Below, piece by piece: positions 14,090 through 26,745 of a DNA stretch of 64,000 bases. Location: the NCBI GenBank assembly GCA_026874595.1, contig CM049311.1:47125676-47189675 (forward strand). The letters run 5' to 3'. The number at the start of each line of letters is the position of its first letter. Within the stretch, counting starts at the first letter, position 1. The notes beneath the pieces are model-generated. The model was not told the origin of the DNA and did no database searches. It was given only the letters and a program-made list of their open reading frames with translations. The DNA comes from Sipunculus nudus. Its lineage: Eukaryota > Annelida > Sipuncula > Golfingiida > Sipunculidae. The position numbers and the translations under genes were made by a program.

Positions 14090-14194
14090 CTGACTTGGGA
14101 CACCTGCTGGTAGAATGTGGTCACAATGTGGGCAGGTCAGAGGTCAAGGTGCCTATGCGGGCTTTGCTGCAGAATGCTGATTCAACTATGACAG
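14090..14194 (+). CDS. Gene 1 exon: extracellular juxtamembrane stalk
   Basis: The acceptor is TGTTTTCAG and the donor is G|GTCAGT. The only open frame starts with two bases completing an upstream codon and leaves one base at the end, so both introns are phase 1, matching the 5' phase of the transmembrane exon. The 34 whole codons begin DLGHLLVECGHNVGR and end NADSTMT, with one cysteine. No domain is recognised. The adjoining introns are long (9.2 kb downstream), so this small exon rests on splice sites and phase agreement. Confidence 0.65.
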
Positions 14195-17100
14195 GTCAGT
14201 CTCCGGTAAATTCTAAGCTGTTAAACCTACAACAGTGGTGATAAGGTATAATAATAACTCATATATCTATATATATACACAGCAACACCCCACTAACATG
14301 ACCACCTACCTGACAAGAAAAAGTGGTTATGTTACCAGGATGGTCATGTTAGAGAGATAAAGTATATAAGATTCCCAGTGCACAACAAGGATTGAAAAAG
14401 ATGGCTTTCAATATTAACAGGGTGGTTATGTCAGTGAGGTGCTTGTAAAGTGGTGTTAAAGAACACATCATTTAAAAAAAATTCATGTTTCATGATCCAT
14501 CAACCTTGAAACCAATTATAAGGATGCTTTGACATAATATGGATCTATCTATTCAAATTCTCCTCTAGAATACATCTATCTGCAGTGTATAAAATCATAA
14601 ATGATATTGATTTAGTCTATTCTAAAATTATAGATCATAATATACTCTATCATATAAACAAGTTATCTGTAGACTTATACTAAGTTTTAGTTATAACAGT
14701 TAGCCATGTATCCTGAAATCTTTAAACTGAAACATCAATTTGGTTTATATAATACCCTTCATGAAAACTTGTCTTAATGAGTTACAGTCAATATAATATC
14801 TATGAAAATGAAACACTGCTAGTCAAAAGGAACCTGAGCATGTACTCTATTTAAAAATAAAAAATGCAGTCGTAAAACATTTAATGCAATGTCTTTGTCA
14901 AAAGAAGCAATTCTATGAAATTCCTTTCTCCGAGCATTATATGTTGAATGAATTTAAAAGGCTGTAAAAGAACCTTGACAGAAGGTTATCCAGTTTGTGA
15001 ACAAGTGAATTGTTTACAAGTAACCACCAGACTTATACAGGCTAGATCATGTTTCAGTTTCATTTTATTTACATGCATGCTGCCTGGTGCTTGAACACAG
15101 CAATAAATTTAAATTTTCAAATTAATAACAGTTATATAGCAAAAATTTTTTGGCCAATGCAGAAAACAGTTTGATGCTTTTACACAGCCTATAAACCAAA
15201 ACGGTTTGGGCCAAAGCCCAGGTGTCATGTGCATGCGGTATCATTGCTCCCAAACAAGGACATCATATGAAACAGTGCACCACCCACATGACATTTCTTG
15301 ATCTACATGATGTGTGGTAGAAGGGGTTAATTACCTTAGCTTTGAACAAAATGAATTTGATTCACACTTTACTGCTGTTTGAATACTCAATCCAGATTGA
15401 ACCTCTTTCAATCAACATTTCAATTTAGACTGAAACTGCTTTGGTAAAAACAGATTCAAAGCACATTTGTTAGCCACATAAACATGCAATGCGGATTGAA
15501 TGTGAATGGGAAACGGTTTGCAACTGTTTTATATTTGCCTTGTGAAGGGGGAAATTGTTTCACTGCATGACAATTAAACCTATGTCTCATCATTTCATTT
15601 TCTTGAGTTGATGCCCCAGAAAAGAATATCTTTAGACAACACTGACTTCTTATTTCTTCCTTTTTTATTACAACAATAACTGATCTAGTTCTTTTCCTTA
15701 AATATGATTTACACCTTGTCTGAGCATGAAAAGGAAATAATTATCATGTTTTTGTGAACTTTTGTGAAGTTCAATATACCTCCTATTACTGTGCCTTATT
15801 CTGACTTCTAAAACTGTTCTTCTCATTAATTCCTGACAGCTTTTGGAGGTCACATCCTCTGGTCAGAGAGAGTATAGTTTCCTTGTGTCCCTGAATCCAT
15901 ACATGTTTACTTAATAAAAGGTCCTTAAAAACCTGTGTCACTCAAAAAATGGCTGCAGAAAACCTGACAGGAACCATGCATCATGGTTCGTTTGAAAAGG
16001 ATTGATCTTATCTTGCCATCTTTTCATGTGCACATGTGAACGAACACCACAACAGCTATAAGATGGGAGTGTTCAGTAAACATGCACACAAGGTCATGTA
16101 AATGGCAAGGTTGTACAGGAAGACTACATATATATTAAACAGCTGACAACAAGCACAATCACCAGACTTCTTCCAATAAAACATTTTACTGGAGAAAATA
16201 GTGTGATAGCATTTGAAATACATGTATGAATGACCAATAATTTGGAATGTATGGACACTTGAGATCTCTAACTTAATGATCTCCTATTCATTGGCTCTTT
16301 ATGGAGCCTAACTGTAAGTATGTAAGCGTGATTTAAATTTGCTCTGCTCGTGCTGCTCCTTAAATTTTTACAACTAACAATTGGACTGCATTGTTAACCA
16401 CAAATCTTGGTAATTTAGGCAAACATAACAGCATGCAGACTGTTTCTCCTGGTACATGCATGTATTTTAACCATGCTCATTGTTACTTCTATAACCATTT
16501 ACTGTCATATGAATATATTTTGATATATATTTGAAATACTAAAATAGATTTGACATATTTCACACAAAAGGGAAAACCGTTTGTTAAGAAAAATAAATAT
16601 GAAAGTGGAATTATTGCTTTTAATTTATATGGCAACAGCAGCTTCAATAAATTATAATTCAAGACTGATATTACCTAAATCAATAACCTGTTCAAACAGG
16701 CATCAATTAAGCTTATAAAATGGATTGTAAGCATTAAACCCCTGTAGGTTTAAAACTAGCCAGGTTTTTCACAGGCTAGATCTAGGCTATATATTGTAAC
16801 AGGACAAACCCTGTAGATGAGATATAACAACAGAACAAGCTGGAAAGATAAATGATGATTCAAAGCTGGTCTGAGATATAACTCATGTGGACATGAGAAA
16901 AACACAACAACTGCATACCACTTGAACCATTTTGATTCATCCATTTTGTGGTCTGGTAGTGAAGAATTGTTAGTCTGGCTATCCATCATGCACTGCACTG
17001 ACAAGCAAGCTCCGACCAAAAATAAACTCATCATACATGTGACTTATATAACAATGTTAAATATTAATCAGGTGGTCATTAAAGTATTTAATGGCAGTGC

Positions 17101-20100
17101 TGAAAAAAAGTTTAATTTTTACAATAACTGGTAAAAATAAACCAATTTAAGCTCCATTAAATGATTAAATGATTTAATATTTGAACTTAAAGAATCAATA
17201 CTTCCAAGCATTAAATGGTTACCAGTAAATTCATTATACTGTTTTCATTAAGGACATTTATTATAAAGACACAGTTATCATTTAATTTACACAGTTTTTA
17301 GCTCAGCTGACTGTAAGTCATCTGAGCTATAGTCGTGGTCCTTTGTCCGTCGTCCGTCCGTCCGGCCGTCCGTCTGTCCGTTAACAGGGCACGTTTTAAA
17401 ACCGTTGGACCTACGAATCCAAAATTCTGCATACCATTAGATGTCCCCAAAATATCCTACCATACCGAAAATTGGGTCATTAGAACTTCGTTCCTTCGAG
17501 ATATTAAGGAAAAACCTCCGTTTTCCATAAAAAAGCAATTGTTACACTTCAAGTCTGCCTAATATCAAAACCACTGATCTGTTTTTGATCATATTTAGTA
17601 TTCATATTCTTCCATATATTTTCTGTGCACATACCAAAAATTAGGTCAGTATTGGATATTATTTTGAAGTTATAGGCCCAAATATAATGCAATTTTTTAA
17701 AAATCAGGAAACATATTTGCTCACTTAACATGAGAATTGCTGAAGCTGGAGACATAATGCACTTTTTAAAAAATCAAGAAATATATTTACTCACCTAAGA
17801 TGAGAATTGCTGAAGCTGGAGACTTTTTTTTAAAAAATAACTTTATTTAATCAAGATTCAATTGTTTACCCAAAATTAGATCTGAATTTTGCAAATTTTT
17901 CAAGTTATTAGCATAAATAAAAAATCAATACCTTAAATTTTGTCAAACTGTGGTAATGGCACGTTATTCCCTGTAAGCACTGTTGATTTAATTTTCACAG
18001 CATATATACATAAGGATTTAATCTTTTAAAATCTGAAATTTCAAAGGAATTGATTGAAAAGAGTAGCTTTTATTCAAGTTTTCATACACCATGTCAAGTG
18101 TTGTTTATATCTGGCCCACCTAGTAGTACAGCCTTCACTTGCATTATGTAACCCACCCAGGCAGCTTGCCTTGACCCAGCTTGGCCACTACTAGCAGGCT
18201 TCTCCTCTGCCCTGCACTCAACCCCCCCCCCCCCCCCCCCCAGCTGGTGCATAAACTAGATAAATGTTATAATTTTCTGTATTTTATTTTATTCTTGGAC
18301 ATGCTACATTTTAGATTTTGGATTGTACCACCAGGGTTACAATGATAAAAGTGCACATTTAATTGTGTCCACAAAGTGATGTATTGCTATGAAAGTATGG
18401 ATGTTCATCAGATAAGTAATGCTTTACTTCAGAAGAGTAAAACTTCACCAGGTGTGAAATTGACTATTAATTCCAGTTATTAATTATAGCTTAGATTGTA
18501 ATTAACATAATGATATTGTTTTTCCCTCATTCAACCAACAGTGTGTATACTTTATTTGAAAAGATGTTTTTATTTTATCAAATTTACTGAATCTTTTATT
18601 TTATTTCGGTGAATAAAATTAGGCTTGTCCTGAAAACTCCAATGTGCAAAACTTTTTAATAGGAATTCAAGGAATAATTTTGTAGATGCCATGTTGTGGC
18701 ATTATTTTCTTTTACATTCAGTTTAAACATTTGATTTAAAAATAATAAAATATATGTGTATGCATAATATGACCCAATGTGAGATACAATCTGGAAATAT
18801 AATGATTGCAACTTAGAATTCTAATATTTTAACTTATATTTTCACTTTTATATTACAAATTTATAACACTTGTAAATAAAAAAAATGAATCAGATAAAAA
18901 CTATTAATGAAAAAAGTGGATATGCTAAAAAATTGGCTTGTATATAAACTTAGATGCATTATTCCTTTGAAAGTGAAATGAAGGTATCAGTCCATTCTGT
19001 CCACTTGCCTGTCCATCTGTAAATTTTTCATATGCATCACAGTATCTCAAAACTTTTACTGTTTTTCTTCATGACAGTCTTGTCAGAGTATTAGTTTGCA
19101 ATCATATATTGAGAACTTTACTATAACAAAGTAGGAGGACCCTTTCCTCTTAGCTTCTCATATGCTTATATAAATATAAAACATTACAATAGAATATTTT
19201 TCATATTTTGCATTTGCAAAAATTTCAAACTTTTGTCATGACCCATGGGTCCTTTGTTTATATTCTGGATTCTCCACATCATTGTTTGGCTAAAACTGAA
19301 TAAATACCAGACATGGTGCAAATACTTTACAAATGTATATGAATATGAATATGTACTCCATTATAAAATTTCTTGTATAAGAATGGGAATTCAGGTAAAA
19401 ATGAAAGTATTTGAATACCAGTGCAAATACTTTCAAAATGTATTCATGAATGCATATATTCTATTATATTATTTTAATAATTAGTTCAGTTATATTTTAT
19501 TAAAAAAATCATATGATTCTCTTATTATTTTTAATAAATATTATATTGGCACAACATTTGTTATTAAATTTTAATAAATAGTTGAACTCTTTTATTTTAT
19601 GTGCTGCTTATAAGTTATATGGCCAGGTCAAAATCTGTGTGACAATAGCACTCCATTTGTTAATAAAATAAATGAAATCAATCCTCTTCCCTGTCTCCAA
19701 AAATACTATCAAAATCATACATAAGCTAAACACCAACAACTCATAATAAAGCTTATATTTATTACCACACAAAACCAGCATATGTCTCTTTCCCAAATCA
19801 TATTTTTTATCATATATAACAGCTGAGCGCCGTGACCCATGGGTCCCTTGTTACATACATCCATAGAATTACAGGGTATGTGTTCAACACATACTTCAGT
19901 TGAACCATTTATGTTTTATAGGTTAAATTATCTCCTCTTTTGTGGGACCAAAGACCATACATCTAACAAAACAATCTACACAAAAACAAGTTTACGGCCA
20001 CAGTGTAAATCTGCAGATCTGATTATATATATGTTAATTTCCTCCTGATCTCATAATATGTTTGTTAATTTCATCCAAGTTTCGAAGTTAAACTGTCATC

Positions 20101-23100
20101 TAAATACTGTATTTCACATTCCTCACATATAGTATACACAAAAATCACCAAATTTATTTGTATTTCAATGTATTCAAATGTTTACCATTTACTAGGTGGC
20201 AGCCAGAAACTGGGTCAGATGAACAATAAATGTTAAATTAATGTATCAATATGGGATACAGTTTTGTTTTATTTTTCATATACAGAATTTCAGAATTTAT
20301 AATATCATAAAGTGAACCAGCTCTGCATGAAACTGTGTGCATGCTGTTGATTTTTTAATGGCAGATCTTAATTATATCTTTAAATCCTAATGAGTTAAAA
20401 CCTGTATTACCTGGCAATCCTAAAAGTTGTTTTATCCTTGAGTTTATGTCAAAAATATTCAGTACAGAGGTTTTAATCTTTGCCATTGAGACAGTATTTA
20501 TGAAATCACACAAGTATCTTCATTCACAAAAGCAATACCGTATTTATTTTTTTTAAAAATCCCATAGGCATTTTGAAGGAAGAATCTTTGTCAGATTTCT
20601 CTTGAGACAGAGATGACATCGACAGTGTCAGACCCCACACCAACCTTTCACACACTAACATGCACAGCCTATCAAAAAATTATATAACTAGATGTGTCGG
20701 AATGACACGAATGCCCCCGCCTGGGGCAAATTAGAAACATTTGTTAAATTTTGTAAATTTTTTTAAGTTCAGGAGGTGTCGTATGGTCAAAGGTAGGTCA
20801 ACAAGGGCAAAATGCAAACTCCATCTGTAACGGGTCATTATCAAGCAACACACCAAAAATCAGGCCAGTATCTGCAGGCATTGTGAAAAAAGTCCATACA
20901 TGTGCATTTTTCATAATCATTTCTGTCTTTCATGAAATTTTCTATGTTCAGGATCTGTCATATGGTCAAAAATAGGTTAACTTGGATGAAACGCGAACTT
21001 GATCTGTAAGTGGTCATTATGCGCCCACAGACCATACATTAGGCCAGTATCTGTAAGCATTGCATTGCGAAACTAGAGTATTAGCAAAAGCTGATAATCA
21101 GTTATAAATTTAAATTGGAGAGGTATGTACCATGTTTCATAACAATCCACCAAATGGTTCCTGAGATATAAGCTTCTGAGTGTTTTTGTATAATCAGCTC
21201 TTAAACAAAGAAAAATAGGTCAAGGTCACCTATCTTTGCACTTGACCAAGATTTTGTTTATATACATCTTTACTGATGAAATAAAATTCTACGGTGAATC
21301 CTTTTAGGGATATCCCTCTCACAAGGCAAAAATTGAAAAATCCGATAAAAATTTATTAAAAAATCAGAAATCGCAGGTGGCGCCACCAAAATTGTGAAGC
21401 ACATACTGACCATCAGTCCCAATGGTCATAGTACGTTTTGTGAAAATCCACACAATGGTTCCTGAGATATAAGCTTCTGAGTGTTTTTCTATAATCAGCT
21501 CTTATATGTAGAAAAATGGGTCAAGGTCACCCATCTTCGAACTTGACTGAGATTTTGATGATATACATCTTCACTAATGAAATAAAATTCCAACGGTGAA
21601 TCCTTTTAGAGATATCCAGCTCACAGGGTGAAAAGTTAACAGATGCAGGACGGACAGACTCCAGACAGACAGACAGACGGACAGCTTCAGTGATGACAAT
21701 AGCCCATCAGCCTATGAGCTAAGGGCTAAAAACGGCTGTACATGTACATTTATCATGAAAATTTATATTTTTTATGAAATTTTTTTATGTTTAGGAGCCG
21801 TAAAACAATCAAAAGTAGGTCAACGGAGACGAAACGCGAACTCGATCTGTAACTGGTCATTATCTGCCAACACACCAAAAATCAGGCCCGTATCTGCAGG
21901 CATTGCGGAATAAAAATCCATGCATGTGCACTTGTCATGAAAATTTATATTTTTTATGAAATTTTCTTTGTTAGGGCACCGTCAAACTGCTAAAGTAGGT
22001 CAACTGGGACAAAATGTGAACTCGATCTGTAACTGGTCATTATCTGCTCACACACCAAAAATCAGGCCAATATCTGCAGCCATTGCGAAAAAAATTCTGT
22101 ACATGTGTATATGTCATGAAAATTTCTATTTTCATGAAATTTTCCAAGTTAAAGAGCTGTAAAACGGTCAAAAATAGGTCAACCGGGAGGAAACGCGAAC
22201 TCAATCTGTAAATGGTCAATATCTGCCCACACACCAAAAATCAGGCCAATATCTGCAGGCATTGCGAAAAAAAGTCTGTACATGTGTATTTGTCATGAAA
22301 ATTTCTATTTTGCATGAAATTTTCTAAGTTAAGGAGCCGTAAAACGGTCAAAAGTAGGTCAACCGGGACGAAACGCAAACTCGATCTGTAACTGGTCATT
22401 ATCTGCCCATACACCCAAAATCAGGCCAATATCTGCAGCCATTGCGAAAAAAGTCCGTACATGTGTATTTGTCATGAAAATTTCTATTTTGCATGAAATT
22501 TTCTAAGTTAAGGAGCCGTAAAACGGTCAAAAGTAGGTCAACCGGGACGAAACGCGAACTCGATCTGTAACTGGTCATTATCTGCCCATACACCAAAAAT
22601 CAGGCCAATATCTGCAGGCATTGCGAAAAAAAGTCCGTACATGTGTATTAGTCAAGAAAATGTCTATTTTTCATGAAATTTTCTAATTTTATGAGCCGTA
22701 AAATAGTCAAAAGTAGGTCAACGGGGACGAAACGCTAACTCGATCTGTAACTGGTCATTATCTGCCCACACACCTAAAATCAGGCCAATATCTGCAGGCA
22801 TTGCAAAAAAAAGTCCGTACATGTGAATCTGTCATGAAATGTCTATTTTTCATGAAAGTTTCTAAGTTTAGGAGCCGTAAAATGGTCAAAAATAGGTCAA
22901 CTGGGAAGAAACCCGAATTCGATCTTTAACTGGTCATTATCTGCCCACACACCAAAATTCAGGCCAATATCTGCAGGCATTGTGAAAAAAAGTCTGTACA
23001 ACTGTTTGATTTCGGAATGACGGAAGGACGGAATGACAGACAAGGGTAAAACTATATGCCCCGGCCACTTTGTGGCGGGGGCATAAAAATTAGTTTTATG

Positions 23101-26100
23101 AAATATAAAGTTTGTTGATATATGATGTAAATTTTGAGGTTTTATTTGTCTGTAAGAGATTAAAGGATTCAGGAATTTAGTAATTCAGTTTAGACTTTTC
23201 TGATATATATTTGGTATATACTATGTAGGTTTGTGGTCTTAAACTGCTGCTAGATAATCAAATTGATATTGGCTCTGTTTAAAATAAGCATTTTCCTGAG
23301 ACTATACAATACCTTGGAACACCACTGATGAACATTTGCTTTACAGCTTTTTTTCAGTCTAATGAATCTTCATGAATGATGTTTTATTTTCAGCGGCCAT
23401 CATAGCAGGGAGTTTAGCAGGAGGAGGGGTTGTTCTTGCCATCATCATCATATTCCTTGTTCTCATATGTCGAAGGTAGGATGCATCCTTGAACACCATA
23501 ACTGTTAAATATATATAATACCCTCAGAATTTAATTTGTAAAATTACAAATACAAACTGGACAGATTTTATATTCCCAACTAAAAAACACATATGTAGCT
23601 TTTAGTAAGCATTCTGTCTCAACATCACAGGTGTTCTGGATTAACTATTGTCAACTTTATGTCATAATTATATTGACTTCTGTGCATTATCTGTAAAAGC
23701 ATATAAACATAACACATTTATATACCATATATCAACATCTGTGACAAAGCCTTCCCTCTGTCACAATATGAAATGGTGACCTAAATCACTAACTACATAA
23801 ATATTAATGTGGCCAAGGCCAGGGAGTAGTGGAGTTGTGCTAAAGATAGGTGTTGTTTGTCCTCAATACCTGTGACAACAAGGTCATCCATCATCAGGTA
23901 TTTTAGTGTAGAACACACCATCAAGTGGCTGTGGTTGACCTTCATGTCTGACCAGGCATGAATATGTCACTTCAAACTAGGCTGTTCCAGGCAATTTTCA
24001 ATATTTTCATTTGTGTACTTGTAAATAAGTTTTAGTACTCCCAACTAGCAGTATCCCTATATACATAGGTCTTGAGATGATGAGCAAACATTAACAATCA
24101 TAGTGTTGTAAGTATTTAATGTAAATACCAGATCATCATTGTTTTACATAAATGTGCAAAACATTCAACAGATTAGGGTATGCAATAACAATAAAAGATA
24201 AAGCATTGTTATTTATGTGTATTATTTGTGATTATTTGTGTGTAGTTGCAAGTCTCATTACATCTCCAGTTATATCACATAAGTGTCATATAGTTATACC
24301 ATTCAGGCATCTTACAAAGCTAACAAAAGGAATTAGAAATGTATTAATTCAATTACAACAAGAACATTTCAGGGGAAAATACAGGTCTTGCAACAGGAAT
24401 TTAAAGATATGTGACTGTGAAGAATGAAATGCATATATGAAAATGTCAAAGGTTAAATGCACATGCTTGTTGTGAGGCATCCCTGCATATGGACATTGAT
24501 TTGGTGCTGAAAATTATCACATGGGGTATAATACATAGGTTAGGATTTATAAAAATTTCAGGAATTTATACTTAAAAATTACTAATCTTACCCAGTTTAT
24601 TGGTGTTTTTATGAAGTTTTTATGAATACCTAAAGGAAAACATATGAATATTCCTTGGTGCTTAATTGTTTTACAACAGAATTCAAACCTTTAAGCTCAT
24701 ATACAATTTTAAACAATCATACAATACGTAACATGTTTAACTTGAACTATACCATTCATATTCTACAGGTACTTTAAGAAAGACCCTGTGGTGGAGGAGC
24801 TAGGGAATGTCCACGCAAGGACACAGGCTAGAGCCAACACTGTATCTACCATATCTGGATCATTAAAAGACACAGATACCAGAAAGAGGCAGGACAGTGT
24901 GACCAGCAATGGCTCCCTGGGTGCACAGCCTGTTGCAACATATTACGATAAGAAACCTCCAATCACCAATCAACAGCCACATCGTTCCAGTGGCAGGAAA
25001 CGAAAGAAAGAGGCAGATCGTCTGCCAGGAGGTGCCCCTGTGGCACTACAACACAGCATCAGTTTTGAAACCATTTATCCAAAGGAGTCAAAGTTACCTG
25101 CAAAAGGTTCTATTTTACGGAACAGTCAGCGCAAGAAGAAGCGTTTGGGTGATACCTCAGGTGACTCCTCACTGAGGGACTCCTCGTTGAGTGACACAAG
25201 TAACTCTTCATTTGAACAGCAGACCAGTGCTGTGTCACTGAACCCTGAGGGCAGGGAACGCCGCCCAAGGCACCATCATGCCCAAAACAGCTATTCTAAC
25301 CTACCAGGTAATCAGGTAAACAGTTCCTACATGGCATCACCAAATACTTCACAAGAAGCTGCATTCCATAATCCTGCATATGACTGGACACCCGCTTCTG
25401 ATAACAGTGTGTTTGATTATTCCTCACAAATCGACACATCACATGACAGTGAGACATCAAACAAAAAAGTGTCTTTTGCACCTGGTGTACCCACAGAAAA
25501 TGCTAAAGGGCCACCAAAACGGGTTCCCAAGGTCATAATGACCCCAGAAATGATGGGATTAACAAAACCGCCAAAATACAGACAAAAACATGTCAAGCAG
25601 CCTGGAGGACAGAAGCATAACAACTTGCCAAAAAAGGGGGAAAAGGGCAGTGAGAGTCCACGTGTACCCTCCAGTCCAAGTCAGCGTCATAGACATCGTA
25701 CACAGGCTCATGGTGGGGGCCACGTTAACCCAGCATTTTCTAGAGACCCTAACAATAGACCACCTAGTTTACGGAAAAAAAGAAAACACCCCAGACAGTC
25801 ACTGCCTCCTGGTGACAGCAATCAGAACTATGCAGTGTCACCTGACACTAAAATTACAGCTGGTAATGTGTTAATGAATGGCCACAGACAGAGTCAGGTT
25901 GACTCTACTTCTTCAGTGAACACTTCCTATGCAGCAGACACATCGGCCAATATGTCTATGGATGTTAGTCAACAGTATTCTCCCCAACAGCAGCAGGTCC
26001 CACACATCCAACAGTCTGCCCAGCAACAAGTACAAAAACCTGCACATCCACCAGTACAGCAGTCTGCACAGCCACAACAGGCTACACAGCCACAGCCAAG

Positions 26101-26236
26101 AGTCCCGCCACAAGCACAGCAGTACAGGCAGCCGGTAGCCCAGCCACCTATACAGGCACAGGTACAGCAGCACCCTATGCCAGCAGTAAAGCCAGAACAA
26201 GCTCCTCACAATGAATCCTACGAGACAGAAGTGTGA
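14090..26236 (+). CDS. Gene 1 (3' part): single-pass membrane protein with long PDZ-ligand tail
   Basis: Three exons join in frame: 14090-14194, 23394-23475 and 24769-26236. The product continues from an unseen 5' part through a 34-residue juxtamembrane stalk, one hydrophobic segment rich in Gly, Val, Ile and Leu, a basic stop-transfer (CRRYFKK) and a cytoplasmic tail of about 488 residues. Intron phases are 1, 1 and 2. The extracellular region is missing, so the receptor class is not known. The tail ends in ETEV, a class I PDZ ligand by consensus, and has NPAY and KVSF motifs. Type I adhesion or signalling receptors of several families share such features. The arrangement parallels gene 2 downstream. 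Expression is not shown by the sequence; the coding status of the last exon is strongly supported by its 490-codon open frame. Confidence 0.8.
14281..14443. mobile_element. Possible small MITE with imperfect inverted ends
   Basis: The left end (14281-14307, containing CACTAACATGACCACC) is approximately the reverse complement of the right end (14420-14443, GGGTGGTTATGTCAGTGAGG). Related words occur inside (GTGGTTATGTTACC, GATGGTCATGTTAG). A target duplication is not clear. The match is imperfect, so the call is tentative. Confidence 0.3.
14444..17295. other. Gene 1 intron sequence, nothing further seen
   Basis: Lies between the stalk and transmembrane exons. AT-rich, with no array, no RNA gene and no additional exon that keeps the phase-1 frame. 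Confidence 0.5.
17296..18010 (+). repeat. Interspersed repeat of about 700 bp with terminal hairpin (plus copy)
   Basis: Begins with the hairpin AGCTCAGCTGACT-GTA-AGTCATCTGAGCT (17300-17329), then a GTCCGTCC-type degenerate tract, 'ttaacagggca', and about 550 bp that match 3610-4290 in reverse complement. The internal segment 17690-17820 is itself partly duplicated: 'gagaattgctgaagctgga' occurs twice, 79 bp apart. No coding content is seen. Confidence 0.75.
18222..18241. repeat. Poly(C) run of 20
   Basis: Uninterrupted homopolymer in the gene 1 intron, in a C-rich setting (18170-18245). Possible i-motif or G-quadruplex strand, and a likely place for sequencing length error. Confidence 0.9.
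19230..19860 (+). repeat. Segment bounded by two GACCCATGGGTC termini in direct orientation
   Basis: TGACCCATGGGTCCTTTGTT at about 19238 and GTGACCCATGGGTCCCTTGTT at about 19831 bracket roughly 600 bp of AT-rich sequence. The second is preceded by CAGCTGAGCGCC, the fuller form of the family's end. This could be two nested insertions or one element with internal duplication. Confidence 0.5.
20690..23090. mobile_element. 2.4-kb non-autonomous repeat element with internal tandem units
   Basis: The ends carry the same word in opposite orientation: ATGCCCCCGCC near 20711 and its reverse complement GGCGGGGGCAT near 23074, consistent with short terminal inverted repeats. Inside are two diverged copies of a longer module (about 21110-21350 and 21440-21640) with 'ggttcctgagatataagctt' and a TCAAGGTCA word each. 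These are followed by six good 180-bp units between about 21740 and 23000; the word 'gatctgtaa' recurs at 22024, 22204, 22383, 22562, 22742 and, altered, at 22921. No transposase or RT frame is present, so it depends on other elements. It lies in the gene 1 intron just before the transmembrane exon. Confidence 0.7.
23394..23475 (+). CDS. Gene 1 exon: transmembrane segment
   Basis: Acceptor TTTTATTTTCAG, donor AG|GTAGGA. With one base from the preceding exon it encodes A-A-I-I-A-G-S-L-A-G-G-G-V-V-L followed by an isoleucine/leucine-rich stretch ending LICR. This is a typical single-pass helix of about 24 residues with a basic cytoplasmic edge. Phase 1 in and phase 2 out. The final AG joins the G of the next exon to give Arg, so the junction reads CRRYFKK. 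Confidence 0.85.
23476..24768. other. Gene 1 last intron
   Basis: GT-AG intron of about 1.3 kb, phase 2, AT-rich. No repeat array or additional exon is seen. The open frame at 24152-24427 has no splice or domain support. Confidence 0.6.
24769..26236 (+). CDS. Gene 1 last exon: 488-residue cytoplasmic tail ending in a PDZ ligand
   Basis: Acceptor CATATTCTACAG; the frame is open for 490 codons to TGA at 26234-26236, the longest open frame in the window and clearly less AT-rich than its flanks. Tail residues are counted from the Tyr after the splice. Low-complexity Ser/Lys/Arg-rich sequence covers about 10-390, with basic clusters RKRKK, RKKKR and RKKRK. NPAY at about 201-204 is an NPxY PTB/endocytic-type site. 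KVSF at about 233-236 fits the RVxF protein-phosphatase-1 docking consensus. About 400-480 is Gln/Pro-rich. The C-terminus ETEV fits a class I PDZ ligand (Thr at -2, Val at 0). These are consensus matches, not demonstrated interactions. The tail is largely disordered and has no catalytic domain. I do not recognise the orthologous family. Confidence 0.85.
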
Positions 26237-26630
26237 CAGGCAAAGCCTTCCTGTTTAAATATTTCGTGTGACATATCATTTATGTACCAGAGGTGCATCT
26301 GGTGACATGGAAATCTTCCTCTGAGGAATTTTGTGTGACATATCATTTTGTGTACCAGAGGTATGTCTGGTGACATAGAATTATTCCTATGAGGAAAATA
26401 TGCAAACAACTGACCTTAAAAGAAACATGATAAATTGTAAGGTTTACAAGTCATTCTGTATAACCAGACCAAGAGACAAGCTATAACTTGAAATGGTCAT
26501 TATCACTTGTAATATACAAGTGGGAGTAATTGTACATCTTGGAGTACATAATTGCTGAGGATTGATTTTCTCTGACAATATGAAGTGTCTCATTAAATGT
26601 TTGATAAAATAAAAAAAACTTGGGGACTGG
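26237..26630 (+). other. Gene 1 3' UTR candidate with a tandem duplication and polyA signal
   Basis: Directly after the stop, a unit of about 67 bp is duplicated ('gtgtgacatatcatttatgt', then 'accagaggt...ctggtgacat', repeats at about 26266 and 26333). An AATAAA lies at 26608-26613 and an ATTAAA at about 26592, suitable polyadenylation signals. The cleavage site is not visible from sequence. Confidence 0.5.
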
Positions 26631-26745
26631 ATGAGAAGCTTAATTCACAAAGCTCTGGTTTACTAGAGACTAGTCCAATGTCAGCTGACTACCTGTATAC
26701 CGTTTATTGCAAACTACACCAAGCAATAATGCAGTTTTTAAGGTT

